This document shows, in pieces, positions 28,347 through 37,136 of a stretch of DNA of 64,000 nucleotides. Source of the DNA: Roseobacter cerasinus (GTDB lineage Bacteria > Pseudomonadota > Alphaproteobacteria > Rhodobacterales > Rhodobacteraceae). The notes under the pieces were generated by a model. It had not been told where the DNA came from, made no database searches, and saw nothing but the letters and a program-made list of their open reading frames with translations. The stretch spans positions 186,001 through 250,000 of the forward strand of contig NZ_BLIV01000003.1 of the NCBI RefSeq assembly GCF_009811755.1, read 5' to 3'. Numbering within the stretch: position 1 is the first letter of the stretch; the number at the start of each line of letters is the position of its first letter. The translations under genes and the position numbers were made by a program.

Positions 28347-29758
28347 CAGCGCGCCTCCTGTGCTGTGATGGGGGGAGAGTAGGGGTTGTCAGCCTGCACC
28401 TGCGCCGCCTCACGCGGGGCGAGGCCATAGAAGGTGAGCGCGGGGCCGGACATCTCTGCCGCCGCCAGCGCGGTCGGCAGCGCGTCGAGTGTGGTTTCCA
28501 GGATGCGCTGTTCGGGGCGGGAAGCGTTTTCGATGACCGTGACAGCCGTGTGCCGGTCGGCGCCATGCATGATCAGGCGGCCCTGGATGAAGCGCGCGGA
28601 TTTCTTGCCCATGTAGATCGCGGCGACTTGGCCGGGCTGGGCCAGCGTGGCCCAGTCGTGATCGGCAAAGCCTTTCATGTCGTGGCCGGTGAGGAACCGC
28701 ACGGACGCGTTGCGCCCGCGTTTGGTCAGGCTCTGGCCAATCTCGGCCACGGCGGCGGAGGCGGCGGTGATGCCGGGCACGATACTCCAGGCGATGTTGT
28801 GTGCGTCCAAGGCGTCGATTTCTTCGTCGAGACGGCCAAAGACGGTGGCATCGCCGGATTTCAGCCGCACGACCTGCGCGCCTTGTTGCGCGTGCTCCAC
28901 GATCAGATCGTTGATGGTCTCTTGCGGCGTCGACGGGCCATAAGCTTCCTTGCCAACGTCGATCATCACCGCCTCGCGGCGGGCGAGTTCAAGGATCGGT
29001 TGGCTGATCAACCGGTCGTAGATCACCACATCGGCCTCATCCAGCAGGCGGCGGGCCTTCATGGTCAGCAGGTCGGGGTCGCCCGGACCGCCGCCGACGA
29101 AATGCACATGGCCGGGGCGGGCCTTGCGGGCGAGGTGGTCCGTGAGCAGATCGTCCAGCGCGCCTTGCACTGCCGTCTCACCGCCGGTGATCGCGGCGGG
29201 GCCCGCGTTGAAGTAGTAGTCGCGCCAGAAGTCGCGGCGGGCGCGCCCGAAGGGCAGAGCCTCAGCCGCCTTGCGGAAGGCTTTGCCGATGCGGGCTAGG
29301 GGGCCGAGGGCCGCAGGCAGGCGCTCTTCGAGTTCTGCCTTGATCGCGCGGGCGAGGACGGGGGCCGCACCCTCGGTCCCGATGGCGATGGTGACGGGAT
29401 CACGGTCCACGATGGCGGGGGTGATGAACTGGCTGTCTTCAAGATTGTCGACCACATTGACCAAAGCACCGTCGGCCCGCGCGATGGCAGAGGTGCGCGC
29501 GTCTTCGGCGTCGTCCTCATCGGCTGCATAGAAGAGCGCAGCACAGAGGGTATCTCCCGGAGTCATGTGGCGGCGGATCAGGGCGAGCTTGCCTGCGTCC
29601 GCCCAGGCGACGATCTCTGGCGCAGGGTCCTGCGCGAAAACCGTGATGTGTCCGGCGGTCTTGAGTAGCAGCCGCAGCTTGGCCAGCGCGGCCTCTCCAC
29701 CGCCGGAGAGCACGATGCGGCGTCCTTCGACGCGCAGGAAGATCGGGAAATGGTCCAT
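28346..29758 (-). CDS. cysG: Siroheme synthase (uroporphyrinogen methyltransferase / precorrin-2 dehydrogenase / ferrochelatase)
   Basis: A fused multifunctional enzyme that makes the siroheme needed by CysI, 470 residues. Residues 1-200 are the precorrin-2 dehydrogenase/ferrochelatase half, with the dinucleotide site RRIVLSGGGEAALAKLRLL. Residues 210-470 are the SAM-dependent methyltransferase half, with VGGGPGDPDLLTMKARRLL and RLKSGDATVFGRLDEE. The ATG at 29756-29758 is used; a TTG seven codons earlier adds nothing conserved. It is the first gene of the operon, divergent from an Lrp-type regulator. Confidence 0.95.
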   Translation of the reverse strand: MDHFPIFLRVEGRRIVLSGGGEAALAKLRLLLKTAGHITVFAQDPAPEIVAWADAGKLALIRRHMTPGDTLCAALFYAADEDDAEDARTSAIARADGALVNVVDNLEDSQFITPAIVDRDPVTIAIGTEGAAPVLARAIKAELEERLPAALGPLARIGKAFRKAAEALPFGRARRDFWRDYYFNAGPAAITGGETAVQGALDDLLTDHLARKARPGHVHFVGGGPGDPDLLTMKARRLLDEADVVIYDRLISQPILELARREAVMIDVGKEAYGPSTPQETINDLIVEHAQQGAQVVRLKSGDATVFGRLDEEIDALDAHNIAWSIVPGITAASAAVAEIGQSLTKRGRNASVRFLTGHDMKGFADHDWATLAQPGQVAAIYMGKKSARFIQGRLIMHGADRHTAVTVIENASRPEQRILETTLDALPTALAAAEMSGPALTFYGLAPREAAQVQADNPYSPPITAQEAR

Positions 29759-29803
29759 TCGGGTCGGGCCTCTCGACAAGTCTGAGCCTCAATATAGGAA
29801 AAA

Positions 29804-29851
29804 GTTCTGCATATACGCTAGGTTCTGCTGTTGATAAGGACGTGTGTTCTG
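29804..29851. promoter_or_regulatory. Three GTTCTG repeats between cysG and the Lrp-type gene
   Basis: GTTCTG occurs at 29804-29809, 29822-29827 and 29846-29851, all in the same orientation and separated by 18 and 24 bases, in an unusually AT-rich 142-base divergent gap. Such phased repeats often mark binding by an Lrp-type octamer or another activator of the sulfate operon. The identity of the binding protein is inferred from neighbourhood only. Confidence 0.4.
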
Positions 29852-29900
29852 AATTATCTCTGAGTAGGAACATTGGACCAGCAGACGGGGACTTGATGGA

Positions 29901-30362
29901 ATGAGCGTCCGAATTGATGAGATGGACCGGAAAATCCTTGGGGAGCTGCAGCGCGATGCCAGCCAGTCGCTGGATGAAATTGCTGCAAAAGTGGGCTCTT
30001 CCAAGACCCCGGTGTGGAATCGCATTCGCAAGATGCGCGAGGGCGGGGTGATCGGTCAGCAGACCGTGGTGCTGGATGCGGAGGCATTGGGGTTCGAGGC
30101 CTGTTTCTTTGTGCTGATCCGCACCTCCGAGCATGAGGCCGAGTGGCAGGCGGCGTTTCTCAAAGCCCTGCGCGACCGGCCCGAGGTGCAGGAGGCGCAC
30201 CGGCTGGCGGGGGATATCGACTATATCCTTAAAGTGCGGGTGAAGAATGCGCGCGCTTATGACGTCTTTTATCAGGCGCTGATCTCGGAGGTGCGGGTGC
30301 ACAATGTGACGGCGCTGCTGTCGATGGAGGAGATCAAGTCCACGACGATGCTGCCGCTGTGA
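29901..30362 (+). CDS. Lrp/AsnC-family transcriptional regulator
   Basis: A 153-residue regulator. The N-terminal helix-turn-helix is IDEMDRKILGELQRDASQSLDEIAAKVG, with the recognition helix in SSKTPVWNRIRKM. The C-terminal RAM ligand domain starts near residue 65 (FFVLIRTSEHEAEWQ) and contains VQEAHRLAGDIDYILKV, the usual amino-acid-sensing core. It stands divergent to the cysG-to-fpr cluster, so it probably controls sulfur assimilation in response to an amino acid. That link is inferred from this arrangement. Confidence 0.92.
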   Translation: MSVRIDEMDRKILGELQRDASQSLDEIAAKVGSSKTPVWNRIRKMREGGVIGQQTVVLDAEALGFEACFFVLIRTSEHEAEWQAAFLKALRDRPEVQEAHRLAGDIDYILKVRVKNARAYDVFYQALISEVRVHNVTALLSMEEIKSTTMLPL

Positions 30363-30418
30363 GGGCGTGATCCGAAGGCGCGGCTGCGCCGCATATCTAT
30401 TCCGGGTCTAGCGGCGGA

Positions 30419-31600
30419 TCAAAGGGTGACACGCAACCCGGTGAGCCCGTGGAAATGGTAGCTGTTGGCGTAACGCGGTGGGTCGACAAGCCGCAGGTCG
30501 GGGGCATGTTCAAAGAGGCGCGCAAGCCCGATTTGCAGTTCCAGCCGCGCCAGCGGGGCGCCGACGCAGAAGTGCAACCCGCCCCCGAATGCCGCATGCG
30601 GGGTCGGGGTGCGGCTGGGATCGAAGTGATTGGGATGGTCATAGCGCGCGGGATCACGCCCGGCTGCACCAAGCATCAGGGCCACCTGCTGGCCTTTGGC
30701 GACAGGGTGACCGCCGACCTCGATATCCTCATAGGCGTAGCGGGTGAACATATGCAGCGGCGGGTCGTAGCGCAGCACCTCCTCCACCGTCGCGGTGATG
30801 GTGTCGGGAGCGAGGGCGGTGAGCGGCGCGTCGTGTTCCAGCAGGGCTTTGACCGCATTGCCAAGCGTGTGCACCGTGGCCTCATGGCCCGCATTCAGCA
30901 GCAGGATGCAGGTGCCGATCAGTTCGGCGTGGGAGAGGGTCTCGCCCTGTTCTTCGGCAGTGATCAGATGGGTGATGAGATCGTCGCGCGGGGCGCTGCG
31001 CCGGTCTTCGATGTAGCCCGTCAGAAACCCCGTGAAGGCTGTGGCGGCGGCATCAGCGGCCAATTCCGTCTCATGGGTGCGACCCGCCTGATACATCGCG
31101 ACCATGGCGTTGGACCAGCGCAGCAACTGGTCTGACATCTCCTCGGGCACGCCGAGCAGACGGGCGATGATGCGCACGGGCAAGGCGGTGCAGAAGGCGG
31201 GGATCAGATCAAAAGGTCCATCCGGTAGCCCGGCCAGCAGGTCGTCGCAGATGGCATGGATGTCCGGCTCCAGCGCCTTGATCCGCCGTGAGGTGAAGGC
31301 CCGCAGCACCAGGCCGCGCAGGCGCGTGTGATGCGGCGGTTCGAGATCAAGCATCGAGACCTGCTCCACCACGTTGAAGTTGGCCAGGTGGGGTGGGACC
31401 TCGGCGCGCTGATCCTCCGGCACCGCGCGGCCCAGGCGCCGGTCACGCAGCAGCGCCTGCACGGTGGCAGCATCGAAGACGGCCATCATACCGTAGTCGG
31501 CCCAATAGCGCACGGGATCGCCTGCCAGAACCTGTGCGTAGAGTGCGTAAGGGTCCTGCACGAAATCCGGATCGAGGGGGGATTGATGAAGCACGTCCAT
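30419..31600 (-). CDS. Cytochrome P450
   Basis: A 393-residue soluble bacterial P450 monooxygenase. The I-helix oxygen motif is AGHEATV (near residue 240), the K-helix ExxR is in EEVLRYDPPLH, and the heme-ligand Cys lies in FGGGLHFCVGAPLARLE (near residue 345). The substrate is not predictable from sequence, and no ferredoxin gene is adjacent. It is divergent from the TRAP transporter operon (194-base gap), so the transported compound might be related, but this is weak inference. Confidence 0.95.
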   Translation of the reverse strand: MDVLHQSPLDPDFVQDPYALYAQVLAGDPVRYWADYGMMAVFDAATVQALLRDRRLGRAVPEDQRAEVPPHLANFNVVEQVSMLDLEPPHHTRLRGLVLRAFTSRRIKALEPDIHAICDDLLAGLPDGPFDLIPAFCTALPVRIIARLLGVPEEMSDQLLRWSNAMVAMYQAGRTHETELAADAAATAFTGFLTGYIEDRRSAPRDDLITHLITAEEQGETLSHAELIGTCILLLNAGHEATVHTLGNAVKALLEHDAPLTALAPDTITATVEEVLRYDPPLHMFTRYAYEDIEVGGHPVAKGQQVALMLGAAGRDPARYDHPNHFDPSRTPTPHAAFGGGLHFCVGAPLARLELQIGLARLFEHAPDLRLVDPPRYANSYHFHGLTGLRVTL

Positions 31601-31794
31601 GTCCCCTTTAAGAGGTTGCGCGGGCGTAGATGCAAGGGGGGACGGCCGACTGCGCCTTTCGTGGGGTCGGCGAAACGGTGCGGCGCAGGTTCAAAACGCT
31701 TGCTCTTGCGTTGCGCTCGGGATTTGATATCGGCAGCACTGCGCGCAGCCATGCGCAGTCAAACAAGAACAATCCGTTTCTGGGAGGAAACCAA

Positions 31795-32796
31795 ATGAAA
31801 GCATTTACCGCCGCTCTAACTGCGCTGACCCTGTCCGTCAGCGCGTCCGCCGTCGCCGCCGCTTGTGACGATGGCGAGGTTGTGATCAAGTTCAGCCATG
31901 TGACCAATACCGACCGCCACCCCAAGGGCATCGCGGCCAGTATGTTGCAAGACCGGGTGAATACCGAGATGAACGGCAAGGCCTGTATGGAGGTCTTCCC
32001 GAACTCCACGCTTTACAACGATGATCAGGTGCTTGAGGCGCTGCTGCAGGGCGATGTGCAGATGGCCGCGCCCTCTCTGTCGAAGTTCGAGCAGTTCACC
32101 AAGCAGTTCCGCATTTTCGATCTGCCTTTCATGTTCAAGAACATCGACGCGGTTGATGCGTTCCAGAACTCTGACACCGGGCAGGCGATGAAGGAATCCA
32201 TGACGCGTCGTGGCCTGCTGGGCCTGGCGTTCTGGCACAACGGGATGAAACAGATGTCGGCGAATGTGCCGCTCAACAGCCCGTCAGACGCCGATGGCCT
32301 GAAATTCCGGGTGCAGAACTCGGACGTGCTGAAGGCCCAGATGGCGGCGCTTGGTGGCTCGCCGCAGCCGATGGCGTTCTCGGAGGTCTATGGCGCGCTG
32401 CAGACCGGGGTTGTGGATGGACAGGAGAACACCTGGTCCAACATCTATGGCCAGAAGTTCTTTGAGGTGCAGGACGGCATCACCGAGACCAACCACGGCA
32501 TCATCGACTATATGGTTGTTGTGGGGGTCGACTGGTGGGATGCGCTGGATGCGGATGTGCGCGATCAGCTGGCCAGCATCGTGACCGAAGTGACCACGAT
32601 TCGAAATGCCGAGTCGACGGCCGTGAACAACGAAGCAAAGGCCGCGATTGTCGAGGCAGGCGGCGTTGTGCGCCAATTGGACGAGGCCCAGCGGGCTGAG
32701 TGGGTTGCCACGATGAAGCCGGTCTGGGAACAGTTCAAGGACGATGTCGGGCAAGAGAACATAGACGCGGCCCAAGCGATCAACGCCGGGTTCTAA
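31795..32796 (+). CDS. dctP: TRAP transporter substrate-binding protein
   Basis: Periplasmic receptor of a tripartite ATP-independent transporter, 333 residues. A signal peptide is visible (MKAFTAALTALTLSVSASA, cleavage probably after AVAAA). The conserved core includes FSHVTNTDRHPKGIAA, PMAFSEVYGALQTGVVDGQENTW and YMVVVGVDWW, characteristic of DctP-type proteins that bind carboxylates through an Arg in LKFRVQNSDV. The ATG at 31795 follows GGGAGGAAACC. It is the first gene of a dctPQM operon. The ligand cannot be read off. Confidence 0.94.
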   Translation: MKAFTAALTALTLSVSASAVAAACDDGEVVIKFSHVTNTDRHPKGIAASMLQDRVNTEMNGKACMEVFPNSTLYNDDQVLEALLQGDVQMAAPSLSKFEQFTKQFRIFDLPFMFKNIDAVDAFQNSDTGQAMKESMTRRGLLGLAFWHNGMKQMSANVPLNSPSDADGLKFRVQNSDVLKAQMAALGGSPQPMAFSEVYGALQTGVVDGQENTWSNIYGQKFFEVQDGITETNHGIIDYMVVVGVDWWDALDADVRDQLASIVTEVTTIRNAESTAVNNEAKAAIVEAGGVVRQLDEAQRAEWVATMKPVWEQFKDDVGQENIDAAQAINAGF

Positions 32797-32811
32797 ACTC
32801 AAACCATCCTG

Positions 32812-32841
32812 TCGTCCGGCCCCGATGTGCGGGCCGGACGA
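32812..32841 (+). promoter_or_regulatory. Strong hairpin between dctP and dctQ
   Basis: TCGTCCGGCCC (32812-32822) pairs perfectly with GGGCCGGACGA (32831-32841) across an eight-base loop, 16 bases after the dctP stop. TCTGTATTT follows, too poor in T for a full terminator. It probably attenuates downstream expression or protects the dctP message, so that the receptor is made in excess over the permease. Confidence 0.65.
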
Positions 32842-32864
32842 TCTGTATTTCGGGGAGGGGGCGC

Positions 32865-33545
32865 ATGTCGCAGTCCTACGAAGCAGAGACGCTGCTGGGG
32901 CGGATCGTGAATGAGATCGAGGAGACGGCGATTGCGCTGATCCTCGGGCTGATGACCATTCTGACCTTCATCAATGTGGTGCTGCGTTACGGTTTCAACA
33001 CCGGCATCATCTGGGGGCTGGAGGCGGTCACCTTCCTCTTTGCCTGGCTGGTGCTTTTTGGGGTGAGCTATGCGGTCAAGGTCACGGCGCATCTGGGTGT
33101 GGATGCGGTGATCAACCTCTTTTCTCTGCCGCTGCGACGGGTCTTTGCGTTGCTGGCGGCGGCGGTCTGTCTGGCCTATGCGGCGCTGGTGTTGAAAGGC
33201 GCCTGGGACTATTGGGCGCCCTTTGCGGGCCTTGATGCGACCTCGGGGCGGTGGTTCCCCACGGGGTTTGAGAACAGCCGCGATCAGGCCTGGTACGAAG
33301 TGGTCGATATGCCCATGCCCGAATGGCTGCGCTGGATCGAGCCGGTGTTTAACCAGGGCGAGGAATATGAGAAAATCCCGCGATTCATTCCTTATGCGAT
33401 GCTGCCTTTTGGCATGGCGCTGCTGCTTTTTCGCTTTGTTCAGGCAACCTGGCGGATCTGGCGTGGTGATCAGACAAGTTTGATCGTGAGCCATGAGGCG
33501 GAAGATGCGATTGAAGACGTCAAGCACTTGAACGCGGAGCGCTAA
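32865..33545 (+). CDS. dctQ: TRAP transporter small permease subunit
   Basis: A 226-residue inner-membrane protein with four helices (first LILGLMTILTFINVVLRYGF, then EAVTFLFAWLVLFGVSYAV and two more). A loop insertion of about 70 residues lies between helices 3 and 4. It is the DctQ partner that joins the large permease. The ATG at 32865 follows GGGGAGGGGGCGC. The gene ends three bases before the large subunit gene starts. Confidence 0.92.
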   Translation: MSQSYEAETLLGRIVNEIEETAIALILGLMTILTFINVVLRYGFNTGIIWGLEAVTFLFAWLVLFGVSYAVKVTAHLGVDAVINLFSLPLRRVFALLAAAVCLAYAALVLKGAWDYWAPFAGLDATSGRWFPTGFENSRDQAWYEVVDMPMPEWLRWIEPVFNQGEEYEKIPRFIPYAMLPFGMALLLFRFVQATWRIWRGDQTSLIVSHEAEDAIEDVKHLNAER

Positions 33546-33548
33546 GCC

Positions 33549-34928
33549 ATGGAAGTTGCAATTCTTTTCACCATGGTCATTGGCCTGATGCTGATTGGTG
33601 TGCCGATTGCGGTGAGCCTTGGCATGTCGTCGATCATCTTCTTGCTGATGCTCAGCGACACCTCGCTCGCCTCCATTGCGCAGACGCTGTTTCAGGCGAT
33701 GGCGGGGCATTATACGCTGCTGGCCATCCCGTTCTTTATTCTGGCGTCGAGCTTCATGTCCACAGGGGGCGTGGCCAAGCGGATCATCCGCTTTTCCATT
33801 GCACTTGTGGGGCATTTCCCCGGTGGGCTCGCGATTGCGGGGGTTTTTGCCTGTATGCTGTTTGCGGCGCTCTCCGGGTCGTCTCCCGCGACTGTGGTTG
33901 CCATCGGCTCCATCGTGATCGCGGGCATGCGGCAGGTGGGCTACACCAAGGATTTCGCCGCCGGGGTGATCGCGAACGCAGGGACCTTGGGCATTCTCAT
34001 CCCGCCGTCGATTGTGATGGTGGTTTATGCCTCCGCCACGGATGTGTCCGTGGGGCGGATGTTCCTGGCGGGGGTGATCCCGGGGTTGTTGGCGGGGACC
34101 ATGTTGATGGTCACCATCTATGTCATTGCGAAAATGCGCGATCTGCCGAAGGGTGAATGGCTGGGCTGGGGCGAAGTCTTTGAGAGCGGGCGCGAGGCGG
34201 GCTGGGGCCTGTTCCTCATCGTGATCATTCTGGGCGGCATCTATGGGGGCATCTTCACACCTACCGAGGCGGCGGCTGTGGCGGCGGTTTATGCGTTTTT
34301 GATTGCGGCCTTTGTCTATCGCGACATGGGGCCTTTGCATGTGAAAGGCGAGGGGAGCCGTAACCTGACGCTGATGGGCAAGCCCATTGCGCTGCTGACT
34401 GTGTTTTTTCACCGCGACACGCGCGATACGCTGTTTGAGGCGGGCAAGCTGACGGTCACGCTGATGTTCATCATCGCCAATGCGCTGATCCTGAAACATG
34501 TGCTGACGGATGAGCAGATCCCGCAGCATATCGCCAGCGCCATGCTGGATGCGGGTTTTGGCCCGGTGGTGTTCCTGATCATCGTGAATGTGATTTTGCT
34601 GATCGGCGGGCAGTTCATGGAGCCGTCAGGGTTATTGGTGATTGTGGCGCCTTTGGTCTTTCCCATTGCCATCGAGCTGGGGATCGACCCCATTCATCTG
34701 GGCATCATCATGGTGGTGAACATGGAAATCGGGATGATCACGCCGCCGGTGGGATTGAATCTCTTTGTGACCTCGGGCGTGGCCAATATGCCAATGATGA
34801 AGGTAGTAAGGGCGGCGCTGCCGTTCACGGCTGTGCTTTTTGTTTTCCTGATCATGGTGACTTATATTCCGGCCATCAGCACTTGGCTGCCGACGATGGT
34901 TATGGGACCGGAGATCATTATCAAATGA
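33549..34928 (+). CDS. dctM: TRAP transporter large permease subunit
   Basis: The ion-coupled translocation subunit, 459 residues with about a dozen hydrophobic helices. Typical DctM sequences include AALSGSSPATVVAIGSIVI near residue 115, GTLGILIPPSIVMVVYA near 150 and MITPPVGLNLFV near the C-terminus. A somewhat longer hydrophilic loop (about residues 255-290) separates two helices. It forms the dctPQM operon with the receptor and small subunit upstream. Confidence 0.95.
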   Translation: MEVAILFTMVIGLMLIGVPIAVSLGMSSIIFLLMLSDTSLASIAQTLFQAMAGHYTLLAIPFFILASSFMSTGGVAKRIIRFSIALVGHFPGGLAIAGVFACMLFAALSGSSPATVVAIGSIVIAGMRQVGYTKDFAAGVIANAGTLGILIPPSIVMVVYASATDVSVGRMFLAGVIPGLLAGTMLMVTIYVIAKMRDLPKGEWLGWGEVFESGREAGWGLFLIVIILGGIYGGIFTPTEAAAVAAVYAFLIAAFVYRDMGPLHVKGEGSRNLTLMGKPIALLTVFFHRDTRDTLFEAGKLTVTLMFIIANALILKHVLTDEQIPQHIASAMLDAGFGPVVFLIIVNVILLIGGQFMEPSGLLVIVAPLVFPIAIELGIDPIHLGIIMVVNMEIGMITPPVGLNLFVTSGVANMPMMKVVRAALPFTAVLFVFLIMVTYIPAISTWLPTMVMGPEIIIK

Positions 34929-34932
34929 GGGT

Positions 34933-34947
34933 GGGGGCGCTGCCCCC
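34933..34947 (+). terminator. Short GC hairpin after dctM
   Basis: GGGGGC (34933-34938) pairs with GCCCCC (34942-34947) over a three-base loop, directly downstream of the dctM stop. A larger G/C-rich segment and GATATTTT follow. It lies between convergent dctM and tpiA and may end both transcripts. Confidence 0.45.
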
Positions 34948-34990
34948 GCGCTGCGCGCTCCCCCGGGATATTTTGGGCCAGAAGAAGGCG

Positions 34991-35737
34991 TTAGCTTGCA
35001 GCGAGTGCCTCAATGATTGGGGAGAAGTCTTCGGCCTTCAGGCTGGCACCGCCCACCAGCGCACCATCGACATTGTCGAGGGCAAAGATTTTGGCAGCAT
35101 TGCCCGGTTTCACCGAGCCGCCATAAAGCAGGCGGATGTTGTCGGCATCCGCGCCGAAACGGGCGCGTAGCTCGATGCGCATCAGGCCATGCACCTCTGC
35201 GATCTGCTCCATTGTCGGGATTTTGCCCGTGCCGATGGCCCAGATCGGTTCATAGGCGATCACCAGAGTTTTGCCGCTGCTGCCGTCGGGCACGGATCTT
35301 GCGAGCTGGGATGTGATTACATCAAGTGCGTCACCGGCTTCGCGCTGCTCAAGGCTTTCGCCGATGCAGACGATGGCGGTGAGACCTGCAGCCTGCGCGG
35401 CCTGCGCCTTGGCAGCGACCTGGACGTCCGTTTCGCCATAGGCCTCGCGTCGTTCGGAGTGGCCGACAATCACATGGGTGGCGCCGATCTCGGCGATCAT
35501 GGCGGCGGAATGGTCACCGGTGAAGGCGCCACTTTCCTTGGCGTGGCAATCCTGTGCGCCAATGAAAATCGGGTTGCTGGCGCTATTCTGGAGCGCATGA
35601 GTGAGCAGCGGTGCGGGTGGGCAGAGGAGCACGTCGCAGGGGCATTCGGGGTGCTTCAGTTTCAGCGCGCCGATCATGTCGAGCGCGGAGACCGAGCCGT
35701 TCATCTTCCAGTTGCCTGCTGCCAGTTTGCGCCGCAT
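34991..35737 (-). CDS. tpiA: Triosephosphate isomerase
   Basis: Interconverts glyceraldehyde-3-phosphate and dihydroxyacetone phosphate in glycolysis and gluconeogenesis. The 248-residue barrel has all the active-site motifs: AAGNWKMNG (Lys), IVGHSERREAYGE (His) and AYEPIWAIGTGK (Glu), plus the phosphate loop LLYGGSVKPGNA. The ATG at 35735-35737 has a near-ideal AGGAGGATCAT ribosome site; a longer upstream frame is rejected. Confidence 0.97.
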   Translation of the reverse strand: MRRKLAAGNWKMNGSVSALDMIGALKLKHPECPCDVLLCPPAPLLTHALQNSASNPIFIGAQDCHAKESGAFTGDHSAAMIAEIGATHVIVGHSERREAYGETDVQVAAKAQAAQAAGLTAIVCIGESLEQREAGDALDVITSQLARSVPDGSSGKTLVIAYEPIWAIGTGKIPTMEQIAEVHGLMRIELRARFGADADNIRLLYGGSVKPGNAAKIFALDNVDGALVGGASLKAEDFSPIIEALAAS

Positions 35738-35870
35738 ATGATCCTCCTGAAGGTGATTTTTTCTGTTGGTAGCAGGGGTGGACGGTGTCGGCAATTGGCC
35801 TGAGACTTGCGGGATGACGTGTTGCGTGGCATCCGGGTGTCGGATTGGTCGGTGTTGGAGGAGGTGGCCC

Positions 35871-36767
35871 GTGATCCCCAGACTGGATGCCAAGGCCCTT
35901 ATCCGCGGCGATGCGGCTCCTCTGAGACAGCTTGAGCAAGCCGCAACCGAGATCGGGTTCTTCTCTGTAACCAACACTGCGATCTCTGCTCAGAGGGCGC
36001 AAGCCGTTCTGGCGATGTATCGTGCGTTTTTTCAATTGCCAGAGGCCGACAAGGCGCAGGTGGATATGGCGCGGACCGGCGCCAACCGGGGCTGGGGTGC
36101 GTCCGGATCCGAGCAGGTCGATCCAGCCGCCAATCCCGATTTCAAGCAATTCTATGACAGCGGGTTCGAGGTTCCGGGCAGTGATCTGTCTGTCTATGCG
36201 CCAAACCGCTGGCCGGAAGCGCCCGCAGGCTTTCGGACGGAGGTCGAGAGTTACTATCGGGACGCCTGCGCCGTGGCGATGCAGGTGCTGCGCGCCATCG
36301 CTTGTGCGATTGGCGCACCTGCGGACTACTTTGACGCTGCATTCGACAGGCCGATGGCGCTTCTGCGTGGGAACTACTATCCGGCGCGTCCGGAGGGGGC
36401 CACGGCGCGCGATTTTGGTATTGCCACGCACACCGACTACGGATGCCTGACGCTGCTGGCCACGGATGGCTCACCGGGGCTGGAAGTCCGCAAGCGCGGC
36501 GGAGGTTGGATTCCGGCAGCCGCGCCGCCCGGCGACTTCATGATCAACTTCGGCGAAATGATGGAGATGTGGACGGGCGGGCGTGTGCGCGCGACGCCGC
36601 ATCGGGTGATCGGCACCGAGGATGAGCGTCTGTCGGTGCCGCTGTTCTTCAATCCATCTTACGACACGAATGTTGCCCCGATGGGATCAGGCGACGTGAT
36701 CAGCGCCGGGGATCATTTGACGCAGAGGTTCAACGAAACTTATGTCCATCTGCAAAAGCAGGGATGA
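35871..36767 (+). CDS. 2-oxoglutarate/Fe(II)-dependent oxygenase, isopenicillin-N-synthase type
   Basis: A 298-residue non-heme iron oxygenase of the 2OG-Fe(II)/IPNS family. The iron-binding His and Asp are in IATHTDYGCLTLLATD (H-x-D), the distal His in RATPHRVIG, and the 2-oxoglutarate-binding Arg in ERLSVPLFFNPSYD. The N-terminal domain matches the family's DIOX_N segment (EIGFFSVTNTAIS). GTG at 35871 is the start because GGAGGAGG lies just upstream and the sequence then aligns with the family. The natural substrate is unknown. It ends on the base next to the end of sufA, a tight convergent pair. Confidence 0.92.
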   Translation: MIPRLDAKALIRGDAAPLRQLEQAATEIGFFSVTNTAISAQRAQAVLAMYRAFFQLPEADKAQVDMARTGANRGWGASGSEQVDPAANPDFKQFYDSGFEVPGSDLSVYAPNRWPEAPAGFRTEVESYYRDACAVAMQVLRAIACAIGAPADYFDAAFDRPMALLRGNYYPARPEGATARDFGIATHTDYGCLTLLATDGSPGLEVRKRGGGWIPAAAPPGDFMINFGEMMEMWTGGRVRATPHRVIGTEDERLSVPLFFNPSYDTNVAPMGSGDVISAGDHLTQRFNETYVHLQKQG

Positions 36768-37112
36768 TCAGCCAAACTTGATCGACTCGCCGCAGCCGCA
36801 GGCTTCGGTCACGTTTGGGTTGCGAAACTTGAACCCACTTTCGAGCAACGAAGTTTCATAGTCGATTTCGGTGCCAAAAAGGAACATCTGCGCCATGGGT
36901 GCAATCATCACGCGCGCGCCGTCTTGTTCGACGACTTCGTCGTTGGGGTCGGTCTCTTCGACATATTCCATCGTGTATTCCATGCCTGCGCAGCCGCCTT
37001 TTTTGACGCCAATGCGCAGCCCCGCATGACCCGCCGAGGTCATCAGTTTACTCACCTGTGCGGCGGCCTTGGGTGTCAATGTGACAGCTTGCTTGCCGGG
37101 AATACCAAACAT
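36768..37112 (-). CDS. sufA: A-type iron-sulfur carrier (SufA/IscA/HesB)
   Basis: A 114-residue A-type scaffold that delivers Fe-S clusters to client proteins. The three conserved cysteines are visible in VKKGGCAGMEYTM and the C-terminal EACGCGES. The family fold starts with ALTP-like QAVTLTPKAAAQVSK. It stands two genes downstream of sufT in the same direction, with a sugar acetyltransferase in between, and the other suf genes are presumably beyond sufT on the chromosome in related species. None is in this window. Confidence 0.94.
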   Translation of the reverse strand: MFGIPGKQAVTLTPKAAAQVSKLMTSAGHAGLRIGVKKGGCAGMEYTMEYVEETDPNDEVVEQDGARVMIAPMAQMFLFGTEIDYETSLLESGFKFRNPNVTEACGCGESIKFG

Positions 37113-37136
37113 AACAGCGCTCCTTTGATGAGTAAT

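Noticed and set aside
32799-34529. A 576-codon open frame on the minus strand through dctQ and dctM
   Set aside because: It is the antisense of two clear TRAP permease genes, with Arg/His/Gln-rich low-complexity sequence and no motif.
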